Shown: piece after piece, positions 1 to 8,113 of the stretch
Numbering within the stretch: the first letter of the stretch is position 1
Layout of the letters: each line of letters starts with the position of its first letter
Assembly (NCBI GenBank): GCA_964586425.1
Contig: CAZPHI010000037.1
Span: forward strand, 1-18,694
Direction of reading: 5' to 3'
DNA length: 18,694 bases
DNA from: CAZPHI01 sp964586425
GTDB taxonomy: Bacteria > Bacillota > Clostridia > Lachnospirales > Lachnospiraceae
Made by a program: the position numbers and the translations under genes
The notes under the pieces: model-generated
What the model saw: only the letters and a program-made list of their open reading frames with translations
Databases searched by the model: none
Told to the model about the DNA's origin: nothing

Positions 1-89
1 TGCGGTTCAACGAGAGGGAGATAATGCTAGCCATTTATTTCTCTACTCTATTATAGATATTCATAGAATACAGGGTGGAGGATTATTTT
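1..89. other. left edge, undetermined upstream sequence
   Basis: This is the stretch before the first assignable gene. On the plus strand one frame stops at 22-24, one at 54-56, and one stays open to a stop at 113-115, so the tail of an upstream gene may be present. None of the three short peptides resembles a protein I recognise. No clear terminator or promoter is visible. The last part holds the GGAGG ribosome binding site (77-81) of the next gene. Confidence 0.3.
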
Positions 90-2375
90 GTGAGAAAGTT
101 AAAATCCAGTGTTAAGTCATATATTGTTATTGGTGTATTAATAATTGCTACAGTGATAGCTGCTTTATCAGCAGTTTTAATAATAAAACAGCGGGAACGT
201 GCTTCAAAAGGGATTACACTTGCAGAGGTATCAAAACTTATTACTGGTGTCTATATAGATGTAAAAGACTTGCCAGATGATGATGATAAGAACTGGTATG
301 ACAAATATATCAGATATGTCAATGAAAATGGCTATATGTCTATTACAAATCCAGAGGAATATCTTAATTATGGAGAACTAAAACACCTATTAGAATTCTA
401 TAATAAAAAGCCAGATGATTATGGATTTGATAACAGTAGTAAAGATTCTTCGATGATTAATAAGAATGATTTTATTAATTGCTACATAGAACTTTTGAAA
501 TTAATTGATAAGGACAAAAAGGTCGGAATGATTACAACTGGTCTAATAGCGACACCGTCTAATATTGAGGGACTAAACTCGTGGGAAGCGGTAACTAATG
601 ATGGACGGTATAGCTTTGAAGGACTTAGTATTGACAGTGCTATAGATCATGAGGCAGTGTTTATTGTGCGAGATAAAGAAATTCTTGCTATGCAGAGAAT
701 TACAGACAATGAATTCGTTTATCACAATGCGTGGATTGTAAAATACGAGAATAAAAAGCTTGAAGCTTACATTGAGGGTATACATAGGACGTTCTCAATT
801 GGTGGTCTTGATGGAGATGCTGGTAGAAGTATAGCTGATATAAGTGCCAAAGCTGGTAAGATTACAAGTGTTAATGTAAAAAAAGATACTATTACTGGCA
901 AAATTCTTGCAGTAACAGACAAATATGTTGAAATTGAAGGCTATGGCAAAGTTGAATTTGACCCGGATTATAAGATATATGATATCTGTGATGATGTAAT
1001 TGTAAAGGACTATAACAGTATTGTGGTTGGATATTCACTTCAGGACTTTGTTGTTGGTAATGGAATGATTGCAGGAGCTGTTATTCAGAGACCTCTTGAG
1101 GCTGATAATATAAGAGTCCTTTTGATGGATTCTGGATATAATTCGCTTTATCATGATAGTGTAAGCGTAACTTCAGATGCAGCATTTACAATAACTAATG
1201 GTGATAATGTAGTTGACTATAATGCTAATGAGATAGTAACCCTTAACACATCAAGTGATTGGAGCAACGGCAGATATGTTATAAGACCATCAGAGACTGG
1301 GTATATAAAAGTATTATCAATAGACAGACGTCAGGGCAATCCGGAATATGATGGTGTAATTGAGATTGATAGGTCTGATTTGGGGTTAACAATTGTCAAT
1401 GATATTAGCATAGAACTATATCTTAAGAGAGTGGTACCAAGTGAGATGCCAACAAGTTATGGCGTTGAAGCACTAAAGGTGCAGGCTGTATGTGCAAGAA
1501 GCTATGCATATATGGGGCTTAGCAATTATAGCTACGCTCAATATGGTGCGCATATTGATGATAGTACGCTTTTCCAGGTATATAATAATACTGTTGAGAC
1601 GGCTGAATCTAATCAGGCCGTTGATGATACGCGTGGACAGATTCTTACATATAACGACAATCCGGTGCAGGCTTTTTACTATTCGACATCATGTGGGTAT
1701 TCAACTGATGTAGGCCTTTGGGGTACTGATACAGCAAATTATCCATATTATGTTGCTCAAAGTATCTCATCTTCGGCTAATGCTGTGGATTTGACTAACG
1801 AAGAGAATTTTAGAACATATATCATGGGAAGAAATCAGAGTGATTTTGATTATGGATATACATATTATAGATGGCAGTTAGATACAGATATTGCTTCATT
1901 TAGCCAGTCATTCAATAATAAGATGCTTCAAAGAGCAAAGACATATCCTGATAATATTCTGTTTAAGCAGTCAGATGGAAGTTTTAGCAGTAAAAATGCT
2001 GTTAACATCGGTAATGTTACTAATATTATAAGTGAGAGACGAAGTGCTGGTGGAGCTTTGACATCTATTATTGTAGAAGGAACTGCAGGTAGTGTAAAGA
2101 TTCAAGGAGAAAACAATATTAGAGCTATATGTGGAATGAGTAATGTGACAATGTTAACTAGTAATGGTGAGCAGACCACAATGAGTAGTCTGCCAAGTAC
2201 ATTCTGTATATTTGATATTGATTCAGATAAAATTATAATTAATGGTGGTGGTTTTGGTCATGGAATTGGAATGAGCCAGAATGCTGCATATTCTATGACT
2301 AAAAAGCGATATAATTATGAGGAAATTCTTGCATTTTTCTATAAGAATACTGTGATAAAGAAGGTATATAATTAA
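90..2375 (+). CDS. SpoIID/LytB-domain membrane-anchored cell-wall protein
   Basis: The protein is about 761 residues. The GTG at 90 is chosen because GGAGG (77-81) lies 8 bases upstream; an in-frame GTG at 75 overlaps that site and is rejected. A basic start followed by one hydrophobic segment (about residues 10-31) predicts a signal anchor with the rest outside the membrane. The C-terminal part (about 440-761) is a SpoIID domain: it has VPSEMP with the expected catalytic Glu near 452, the ALKVQAVCARSYA block, and GGGFGHGIGMSQ near 719-730. SpoIID proteins are lytic transglycosylases acting on peptidoglycan stripped of stem peptides, in engulfment during sporulation or in wall remodelling. 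At roughly twice the usual length, it carries about 400 extra residues. Part of these (about 35-115) has a spacing of WY, YI, G and L residues reminiscent of an S-layer-homology repeat. The length suggests a paralogue rather than canonical sporulation SpoIID. Family assignment is firm; the role is inferred. Confidence 0.88.
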   Translation: MRKLKSSVKSYIVIGVLIIATVIAALSAVLIIKQRERASKGITLAEVSKLITGVYIDVKDLPDDDDKNWYDKYIRYVNENGYMSITNPEEYLNYGELKHLLEFYNKKPDDYGFDNSSKDSSMINKNDFINCYIELLKLIDKDKKVGMITTGLIATPSNIEGLNSWEAVTNDGRYSFEGLSIDSAIDHEAVFIVRDKEILAMQRITDNEFVYHNAWIVKYENKKLEAYIEGIHRTFSIGGLDGDAGRSIADISAKAGKITSVNVKKDTITGKILAVTDKYVEIEGYGKVEFDPDYKIYDICDDVIVKDYNSIVVGYSLQDFVVGNGMIAGAVIQRPLEADNIRVLLMDSGYNSLYHDSVSVTSDAAFTITNGDNVVDYNANEIVTLNTSSDWSNGRYVIRPSETGYIKVLSIDRRQGNPEYDGVIEIDRSDLGLTIVNDISIELYLKRVVPSEMPTSYGVEALKVQAVCARSYAYMGLSNYSYAQYGAHIDDSTLFQVYNNTVETAESNQAVDDTRGQILTYNDNPVQAFYYSTSCGYSTDVGLWGTDTANYPYYVAQSISSSANAVDLTNEENFRTYIMGRNQSDFDYGYTYYRWQLDTDIASFSQSFNNKMLQRAKTYPDNILFKQSDGSFSSKNAVNIGNVTNIISERRSAGGALTSIIVEGTAGSVKIQGENNIRAICGMSNVTMLTSNGEQTTMSSLPSTFCIFDIDSDKIIINGGGFGHGIGMSQNAAYSMTKKRYNYEEILAFFYKNTVIKKVYN

Positions 2376-3232
2376 TTTGTTTTATCACGATTTTCACGAT
2401 GGAATTTGAAAACAAGTAATTTTTGCTCTATGAATGAGTTCAATTCTGAACCAAAGAATATGATCATCATACAACCATATAGCCATATGAAAGAAAACAT
2501 TACTGTTGTTAAGCTTCCATACATATATGAAAAATTAGCATTAAGATTAACATATAAGGAGTAGCATATGGAGAAGGCATACCATCCAACAGAAGCAAGG
2601 ATGGCTCCTGGTAATTCTTTGATTAATGATGTCTTACGGTTAGGAAAAACAGTGTATATAATCATAAAGAATAAAATTAACCCCATAATAAAGAAAATCT
2701 CCTTCTTACCAAATATTGCTGAAAAGATTGGCGCAATCTGTGGTATATGAGCTTGAATAAAAAGAATTAACTGTTCTCCGAATACTAAAAGCACTAACGA
2801 TAAAATTATAATTGCTATGAATATAAGTGTATATAGTGACGCTAACAGACGTTGAATTATAAAATTACGATTTTCTTTTACTTCATATATGGTGTTAAAA
2901 CCCTGTACCATCGACATAAAGCCTTTGCCAGCTGCCCATATCGCAAATATAAGAGAGATAAATGTTAATGTCATTGAAGAATGATTAAATAATTCTGAGA
3001 CAATTGAATCAATGAAGCTATGAACCTGTTCTGGTAACAGCTGCTGAAGAAGAACTGTAAAGTCTTTGTATGAAATTGGAAGGTACTGCAAAAGAGTCAG
3101 CAGTACTATTATAAATGGGAAAAGACTTAATATTATATAAAATGATGTCTGTGCTGCGAAACCAGCAATATTATCTTTTGAAAATTTGGTTATAATAGCA
3201 ATAATCCTGTGTTTTATTTCATTGTCTTTCAT
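2372..3232 (-). CDS. YihY/BrkB (UPF0761) family inner-membrane protein
   Basis: The protein is about 286 residues with roughly six hydrophobic segments. It shows family hallmarks: AAQTSFYIILSLFPFIIVLL near the N terminus, then WAAGKGFMSMVQGFNTIY, and a late AILASVGWYAFSICYSLYV block. The family was once labelled ribonuclease BN in error; its biochemical role is unsettled and transport or envelope functions have been suggested. The ATG at 3232 is chosen because AAAGGA lies 6 bases upstream. In-frame ATG at 3247 and TTG at 3262 would lengthen it by 5 or 10 residues. The stop codon overlaps that of the SpoIID gene (shared bases 2372-2375), so the genes converge with no terminator between them. 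A good promoter lies at 3290-3318. Confidence 0.85.
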   Translation of the reverse strand: MKDNEIKHRIIAIITKFSKDNIAGFAAQTSFYIILSLFPFIIVLLTLLQYLPISYKDFTVLLQQLLPEQVHSFIDSIVSELFNHSSMTLTFISLIFAIWAAGKGFMSMVQGFNTIYEVKENRNFIIQRLLASLYTLIFIAIIILSLVLLVFGEQLILFIQAHIPQIAPIFSAIFGKKEIFFIMGLILFFMIIYTVFPNRKTSLIKELPGAILASVGWYAFSICYSLYVNLNANFSYMYGSLTTVMFSFIWLYGCMMIIFFGSELNSFIEQKLLVFKFHRENRDKTN

Positions 3233-3289
3233 AGCATATCCTTTCATGGCAGATTCTCTCAAGCATAGGTTACTGTAAAATATAAGTTT

Positions 3290-3318
3290 ATTATACGTTA
3301 ATTATAGTATTTTATCAA
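3290..3318 (-). promoter_or_regulatory. sigma-A-type promoter for the yihY-family gene
   Basis: Read on the minus strand, TTGATA (3318-3313) is followed after exactly 17 bases by TATAAT (3295-3290), close to the vegetative consensus. The expected start of transcription is near 3283, about 50 bases before the chosen ATG. The -35 box lies inside one arm of an inverted repeat at 3310-3340. Confidence 0.7.
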
Positions 3319-3340
3319 TTTAAAGATTTTCTTGATAAAA
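3310..3340. repeat. 9-bp inverted repeat in a divergent promoter region
   Basis: TTTTATCAA (3310-3318) and TTGATAAAA (3332-3340) are perfect inverted arms separated by 13 bases. The left arm contains the -35 box of the minus-strand promoter, and the right arm ends just upstream of the plus-strand scpA promoter. It could be an operator, a weak hairpin, or chance in AT-rich DNA. Confidence 0.4.
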
Positions 3341-3347
3341 GAATATC

Positions 3348-3376
3348 TTGCAATAATTTCGGTATTTGGTTACAAT
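3348..3376 (+). promoter_or_regulatory. promoter for the scpA-thiI operon
   Basis: TTGCAA (3348-3353), a 17-base spacer and TACAAT (3371-3376) make a good vegetative-type promoter. Transcription would start near 3383, about 35 bases before the scpA start codon. No other equally good promoter was noticed between the genes of the downstream cluster. Confidence 0.65.
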
Positions 3377-3417
3377 AAAGATTATGGGTTCAATTTTGAT
3401 GATTTATGGAGGTTCAT

Positions 3418-4197
3418 GTGGCAATTCAAGTGAAGCTTCAAGTGTTTGAGGGTCCTTTGGATTTACTTTTGCACTTGATAGACAAGAATAAAGTTAATAT
3501 ATATGATATACCTATTGTTATAATTACAGAACAGTATCTTGATTATGTTAACAATATGGATAAGACAGATTTGAATGTTGTCAGTGAATTCTTGGTAATG
3601 GCAGCAACTTTGCTAGATATTAAGTCAAGAATGCTTCTTCCTAAAGAGGTTAATGAGGACGGCGATGAAGAAGATCCAAGACAGGAACTGGTTGAGAAGT
3701 TATTGGAATATAAGATGTACAAATATATGTCTTATGAATTAAAAGACCGTCAGGTTGATGCACAAAGGGCATTGTACAAACCTTCTACAGTACCAAAAGA
3801 AGTAGAGGCATACAGACCGCCAGTTAAATTGGATGAATTAGTTGGTGATATGACATTATCAAAACTTAATTCTATCTTTCAGATGGTTATTAAAAAGCAG
3901 GAAGATAAAATTGATCCAATACGAAGTCGTTTTGGTAAGATAGAAAAAGAAGAGGTAAGTGTAGAGGATAAATTCTTATATGTTAAGGATTTTCTGATGA
4001 CGCATAAGGAATTCAGCTTTACCGAATTGTTAATGGATAATAATTCAAAAATTGCTGTTGTAGTTACATTCTTAGTTGTCTTGGAATTAATAAAGACAGG
4101 TTTTTTAGGCGTAAGTCAGGAAACAACATTTGCAGATATAATATTAACAGTTAAACGAGATCCGACACATATTGGTGATCTTGAAGGCGATTTATAA
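3418..4197 (+). CDS. scpA: segregation and condensation protein A
   Basis: ScpA is the kleisin subunit of the bacterial Smc-ScpA-ScpB condensin. It bridges the Smc ATPase heads and helps organise and segregate the chromosome. The sequence opens with the diagnostic kleisin N terminus VKLQVFEGPLDLLLHLI, followed by the helical DLNVVSEFLVMAATLLDIKSRMLLP block. It ends in a winged-helix-like region (KEFSFTELL ... AVVVTFLVVLELIKTG) that would contact Smc. The GTG at 3418 is preferred: GGAGG at 3408-3412 lies 5 bases upstream, and the in-frame ATG at 3406 overlaps that site. This gives about 259 residues, typical of the family. It is first in a tight operon, with scpB 28 bases downstream, an order conserved in Firmicutes. 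Confidence 0.96.
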   Translation: MAIQVKLQVFEGPLDLLLHLIDKNKVNIYDIPIVIITEQYLDYVNNMDKTDLNVVSEFLVMAATLLDIKSRMLLPKEVNEDGDEEDPRQELVEKLLEYKMYKYMSYELKDRQVDAQRALYKPSTVPKEVEAYRPPVKLDELVGDMTLSKLNSIFQMVIKKQEDKIDPIRSRFGKIEKEEVSVEDKFLYVKDFLMTHKEFSFTELLMDNNSKIAVVVTFLVVLELIKTGFLGVSQETTFADIILTVKRDPTHIGDLEGDL

Positions 4198-4225
4198 TAT
4201 ATAGCATATTATGTGGAGGAAACTA

Positions 4226-4840
4226 ATGGATATAGAAAAAACAGAAGCAATCATAGAAGCCGTATTATTTACAATGGGAGATTCTGTTGATGTTGATAAA
4301 CTTGCAGTTGCAATTGAACATGATGTAGAAACAACAAAAAAAATAATACATAATATGATGGACAAATATGATGCAGCTGACAGAGGAATTAAAATTATCG
4401 AACTTGAGAACAGTTTTCAGATGTGTACAAAACCAGAATATTATGAAAATCTTATTAAGGTTGCCAGTCAGCCAAGGAAATATACACTTACAGATACAAT
4501 TCTAGAAACTTTATCAATTATTGCATATAAGCAGCCAATAACAAAGATAGAGATTGAAAAGATAAGAGGCGTGAGCTGCGAACATGCAGTAAGCAAACTT
4601 GTTGAATATGGACTTGTGGCTGAAATCGGACGACTTGATGCACCTGGACGACCAATGCTTTTTGGCACAACGGAGGATTTCCTCAGAGCTTTTGGTGTGC
4701 AGTCACTAGAGGATTTACCTATGATTAGTGAAGATCTTGTTGAGGATTTCAAAGAACAGGCGGAGATGGAAGTTAAAGAAGAGATAGCAGCTGAAAGTGA
4801 GAATAATAGTGATAATGAACAAATTACACTTGATATCTAA
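4226..4840 (+). CDS. scpB: segregation and condensation protein B
   Basis: ScpB dimerises through winged-helix domains and binds the middle of ScpA in the Smc condensin complex. The protein is about 204 residues, with two predicted winged-helix units. Diagnostic blocks are EAVLFTMGDSVDVDKLA, LETLSIIAYKQPITKIEIE, IRGV and GRPMLFGTTEDFLRAFG. The last 35 or so residues form an acidic tail (EEIAAESENNSDNEQ), common in ScpB. The ATG at 4226 is chosen because GGAGG (4215-4219) lies 6 bases upstream; an in-frame ATG at 4211 precedes the site. Its position right after scpA supports the call. Confidence 0.96.
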   Translation: MDIEKTEAIIEAVLFTMGDSVDVDKLAVAIEHDVETTKKIIHNMMDKYDAADRGIKIIELENSFQMCTKPEYYENLIKVASQPRKYTLTDTILETLSIIAYKQPITKIEIEKIRGVSCEHAVSKLVEYGLVAEIGRLDAPGRPMLFGTTEDFLRAFGVQSLEDLPMISEDLVEDFKEQAEMEVKEEIAAESENNSDNEQITLDI

Positions 4841-4854
4841 AAAGGAGGATTATT

Positions 4855-6273
4855 ATGGATAGAAAGAATGCATGGCTTAAATATGATGAAAGTGACAGAA
4901 AAAAGGTAAGTGATTTTGCAGCGGAATATAAAGCATTTATCAGTGAATGCAAAACAGAGCGTGAATGCGTTAAGGCGGCTGTTAAATTAGCTGAAGAGAA
5001 TGGTTACAAAAATCTTGATGACTACATCGCAAAGAATAAGAAGCTTAAAGCCGGTGACAAGGTTTATGCAGTTAATATGAAGAAATCAATTGTTCTTTTT
5101 AATATTGGCAAGGAACCAATGGAAAAGGGTATGAATATACTTGGTGCACATATTGACTCGCCAAGACTTGATATAAAGCAGAATCCTTTGTATGAAGATA
5201 AGGAACTTGTATTTTTAGATACTCATTATTATGGTGGAATTAAAAAATATCAGTGGGTAACAACACCGCTTGCATTACATGGCGTAGTAGCTAAAAAAGA
5301 TGGAACTGTAGTTGATGTTGTAATTGGTGAGGATATTGATGATCCTGTTGTAGGTGTATCTGATCTTTTGATTCATCTTGCTTCTAAGCAGATGGAGAAA
5401 AAAGCAACTGAGGTTGTTGCTGGTGAAGATCTTAATATTCTTGTTGGAAGTCAGCCATATGTTGATGATAATACTGATGAGAATGAAGAATCAAGTGATA
5501 GAGAATCAAAGCTGGAAGTTAAAAACAACATTTTAGCAATTCTTAAGGAAAAGTATGATATTGATGAAGAAGATTTCTTGTCTGCTGAGATTGAAGCGGT
5601 GCCAGCAGGCCCTGCAAGAGATTATGGCATCGATAAGAGTATGATTATAGGCTATGGACATGATGACAGAGTTTGTGCATACCCATCTTTATTAGCTTTG
5701 ATTAAGACTAAAAAGCCAGATAGAACGGCTGTATGTATTCTGACTGACAAAGAAGAGATTGGAAGTGTTGGTGCAACCGGTATGCAGTCTAGATTCTTTG
5801 AGAATACTGTCGCTGAGGTAATGGATAGAACAGGTGAGTATACTGAACTAAAGCTTAGAAGAGCATTCACTAATTCTAAGATGTTATCTTCAGATGTATC
5901 AGCAGCATATGATCCTAATTATTCATCAGTAAGTGAGAAGAATAATAGTGCATACTTTGGTCGAGGTATGGTTTTCAATAAATATACTGGTTCACGTGGA
6001 AAGAGCGGTTCTAATGACGCTAACGCAGAATTCATGGGTGAACTTAGAAAAATAATGGATGATGCAGATGTTTGTTTCCAGACTTCAGAACTTGGTAAGG
6101 TAGACATTGGCGGCGGCGGTACAATTGCATATATTCTTGCTAATTATGGAATGAATGTAATTGATAGTGGTGTTGCAGTACAGAATATGCATGCACCTTA
6201 TGAAGTAATCAGTAAAGCAGATTTGTATGAAACTTATAAAGGCTATATAGCATTTTTGAAGACGCTTAAATAA
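4855..6273 (+). CDS. M18-family metalloaminopeptidase (aspartyl aminopeptidase type)
   Basis: This is a 472-residue cytosolic zinc aminopeptidase of peptidase family M18, expected to remove N-terminal, probably acidic, residues from peptides and to form a large tetrahedral oligomer. Metal-site and catalytic motifs are in order: GAHIDSPRLD with His99 and Asp101, GYGHDDRV with Asp270-Asp271, DKEEIGS with Glu300-Glu301, SSDVSAAYDP with Asp347, and QNMHAPYE with His446. The hydrolase core is split by an inserted domain (about 105-260), as in M18. The ATG is fixed by a strong AAAGGAGG 7 bases upstream, and the gene begins 14 bases after scpB. The substrate is inferred from the family only. Association with scpAB is a genomic habit in related clostridia rather than evidence of a shared function. 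Confidence 0.92.
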   Translation: MDRKNAWLKYDESDRKKVSDFAAEYKAFISECKTERECVKAAVKLAEENGYKNLDDYIAKNKKLKAGDKVYAVNMKKSIVLFNIGKEPMEKGMNILGAHIDSPRLDIKQNPLYEDKELVFLDTHYYGGIKKYQWVTTPLALHGVVAKKDGTVVDVVIGEDIDDPVVGVSDLLIHLASKQMEKKATEVVAGEDLNILVGSQPYVDDNTDENEESSDRESKLEVKNNILAILKEKYDIDEEDFLSAEIEAVPAGPARDYGIDKSMIIGYGHDDRVCAYPSLLALIKTKKPDRTAVCILTDKEEIGSVGATGMQSRFFENTVAEVMDRTGEYTELKLRRAFTNSKMLSSDVSAAYDPNYSSVSEKNNSAYFGRGMVFNKYTGSRGKSGSNDANAEFMGELRKIMDDADVCFQTSELGKVDIGGGGTIAYILANYGMNVIDSGVAVQNMHAPYEVISKADLYETYKGYIAFLKTLK

Positions 6274-6289
6274 ATCACCTTCGTGATTT
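6272..6289 (+). other. small hairpin overlapping the M18 stop codon
   Basis: AAATCAC (6272-6278) and GTGATTT (6283-6289) form a 7-bp stem with a CTTC loop, followed by only four T residues. The stem includes two bases of the aminopeptidase stop codon. It is too weak to be a confident terminator. It may act as an RNA processing or 3'-end stability element, or slightly attenuate the genes below. CCTTCGT recurs at 6301-6307. Confidence 0.4.
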
Positions 6290-6335
6290 TGTGTCGCGTG
6301 CCTTCGTAAAAAAACACTCAGGCAGGAGGAAGAGG

Positions 6336-7292
6336 ATGAAGTGGAATAAATACACAATACAGACAACTACAGAGGCAGTTGATTTGATTAGTAATATGCT
6401 ATCAGAATTGGGAATAGAGGGAATTGAGATAGAGGATTATGTACAGCTTTCACAGAAAGATGTTAAAACTATGTTTGTTGATTTTCTACCGGATTTACCA
6501 CCAGATGATGGCTCAGCAAAAGTTAATTTTTATATTGATTCAGATGAAGATGATAATACAATCATGGGTAAGGTGCTTGAAGGGCTTGATGAACTGAGAG
6601 AGTTTGTTAATGTCGGTGAAGGCACAATCAGTGAATCAGAGACAGAGGATAAGGATTGGATTAATAACTGGAAACAGTATTTTCATCCTTTTAATATTGG
6701 AGATTTGATCATTAAACCTACATGGGAACCAAAGACAGAAGCAATGGATGGACATATGGTTGTTAATATTGATCCAGGTACTGCTTTTGGAACTGGTTCA
6801 CATGAGACTACACAGCTTGTAATTACTCAGCTGCAGAAGTATGTTAAGAAGGATGATGTAATTCTTGATGTAGGATGTGGCAGTGGTATTTTATCTGTAA
6901 TTGCTATTATGCTTGGCGCAAAGTATGCATTAGGAACAGACCTTGACCCTAATGCGATTATTGCAAGTGCTGAGAATGCAGAAGTTAATAATATTGATCC
7001 TGACAAAATTAAGATTATCGAAGGTAATATTATTGATGATAAGGCTGTAAAAGATATAGTTGGATATGAGTGTTACGATATTGTATGTGCTAATATACTT
7101 GCAGATGTTCTTATTCCTTTATCTGCCGTTATTACACCACACATGAAAAAAGGCGCTATATTTATGACTTCTGGTATTATTAATACTAAAGAAGATGAGG
7201 TCGTAGAAAGCTTTAAAAAGAATCCTGAATTAGAGATTATTGAGATTAATCATAATGGTGAATGGGTTAATGTAACTGCAAAGAGAATATAG
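6336..7292 (+). CDS. prmA: ribosomal protein L11 methyltransferase
   Basis: PrmA trimethylates ribosomal protein L11 (RplK) using S-adenosylmethionine. The protein is about 318 residues. The N-terminal L11-recognition domain starts MKWNKYTIQTTTEAVDLISN; the C-terminal Rossmann methyltransferase domain follows a linker. Visible motifs are DPGTAFGTGSHETT (146-159), the SAM-binding ILDVGCGSG (176-184), the acidic TDLDP (201-205) and ANILADVL (252-259), all diagnostic of PrmA. The ATG at 6336 has GGAGG (6325-6329) 6 bases upstream. An open frame back to a GTG at 6291 would add 15 residues unlike the family. It lies 62 bases after the aminopeptidase, the widest gap inside the operon, and 60 bases before rsmE, its usual neighbour in Firmicutes. 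Confidence 0.95.
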   Translation: MKWNKYTIQTTTEAVDLISNMLSELGIEGIEIEDYVQLSQKDVKTMFVDFLPDLPPDDGSAKVNFYIDSDEDDNTIMGKVLEGLDELREFVNVGEGTISESETEDKDWINNWKQYFHPFNIGDLIIKPTWEPKTEAMDGHMVVNIDPGTAFGTGSHETTQLVITQLQKYVKKDDVILDVGCGSGILSVIAIMLGAKYALGTDLDPNAIIASAENAEVNNIDPDKIKIIEGNIIDDKAVKDIVGYECYDIVCANILADVLIPLSAVITPHMKKGAIFMTSGIINTKEDEVVESFKKNPELEIIEINHNGEWVNVTAKRI

Positions 7293-7352
7293 TTTGTAAA
7301 GAAGCAGCTTGTATATCATAGGATGATTGTTCTGCTTTGGAATGGAGTTTTG

Positions 7353-8111
7353 ATGTATCATTTTTTTGCTAAGCATGAGAATATATTCGATGACCATATT
7401 GTTATAGATGGTGATGATGTAAATCATGTTAAAAATGTACTTAGAATGCGTGTAGATGACAAGGTTATAATAAGTAGTGGAGATAATACTGATTATTATT
7501 GTCATATAAGTAATATTGAAGATGATTTGATTACTGCAACAATAGATTCAATTGATAGTGAAGGAAGGGAACTTCCATCAGATATAATATTATTCCAGGG
7601 CTTGCCAAAAGGCGATAAAATGGAGCTTATCATACAAAAGGCAGTTGAGCTTGGGGCAAAAAGAATAGTTCCTGTTGCTATGAAAAGATGTGTTGTAAAG
7701 CTTGAACCAAAGAAGGCAGATGCAAAAATAAAGCGTTGGAATATGATTGCTGAAAGTGCAGCAAAACAAAGTAAAAGAAGCATTATTCCAGAGGTTGACA
7801 GAGTATACTCATTTAAAGAAGCATGTGAATACGCTAAGAATCTTGATAAGGTATTATTGCCATATGAATGTGCTGAAGGAATGAAGAAGACAAAGGATGT
7901 TATTGAAGGACTTACAAAAGGCCAAAGCATTGGTATATTCATTGGTCCGGAAGGCGGTTTTGATCTTGATGAGATAGAGTATGCAAAACAAGCCGGTTTT
8001 GATATAATTTCACTTGGAAAAAGAATTCTAAGAACAGAGACAGCAGGAATGATGTGCATTTCGGTATTAATGTTTCATCTTGAGTCAATGGAAGAAAATG
8101 GAGATAATTAA
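7353..8111 (+). CDS. rsmE: 16S rRNA (uracil-1498-N3)-methyltransferase
   Basis: RsmE methylates N3 of U1498 in helix 44 of 16S rRNA, near the decoding centre of the 30S subunit. The protein is about 252 residues: an N-terminal PUA-like RNA-binding part (MYHFFAKHENIFDDHIVIDG, then HVKNVLRMRVDD), then a SPOUT trefoil-knot methyltransferase. The knot shows QGLPKGDKMELIIQKAVELG, FIGPEGGFDLDEI and LGKRILRTETAG, which are diagnostic. The ATG at 7353 is chosen because GGAG lies 5 bases upstream and family members begin M-Y/R-x-F-F; an in-frame ATG at 7323 has a poor site. It ends 2 bases before the cysteine desulfurase start, so translation is probably coupled. Confidence 0.95.
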   Translation: MYHFFAKHENIFDDHIVIDGDDVNHVKNVLRMRVDDKVIISSGDNTDYYCHISNIEDDLITATIDSIDSEGRELPSDIILFQGLPKGDKMELIIQKAVELGAKRIVPVAMKRCVVKLEPKKADAKIKRWNMIAESAAKQSKRSIIPEVDRVYSFKEACEYAKNLDKVLLPYECAEGMKKTKDVIEGLTKGQSIGIFIGPEGGFDLDEIEYAKQAGFDIISLGKRILRTETAGMMCISVLMFHLESMEENGDN

Positions 8112-8113
8112 CA

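Noticed and set aside
2..115. Open frame running from the left edge into the SpoIID gene
   Set aside because: It could be the end of an upstream gene, but the peptide is unrecognisable, two other frames could equally be the true end, and overlap with the next gene would be about 26 bases.
137..141. LSGGL instead of LSGGQ in the exporter ATPase (residue numbers) as a sign of an inactive pump
   Set aside because: Exporter ATPases of this class vary at the fifth position, and all other catalytic motifs are intact.
4468..4752. Minus-strand open frame of 94 codons inside scpB
   Set aside because: It is fully antisense to a conserved gene and has no recognisable domain.
7303..7338. AAGCAG/CTGCTT pairing between prmA and rsmE
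   Set aside because: The arms are only 6 bp with a loop of more than 20 bases and no T-run; it is not a credible terminator or riboswitch.
7502..8059. Minus-strand open frame of 185 codons inside rsmE
   Set aside because: It lies wholly opposite the well-conserved rsmE gene, its translation has no recognisable domain, and Ser/Ile-rich composition is typical of antisense shadows.
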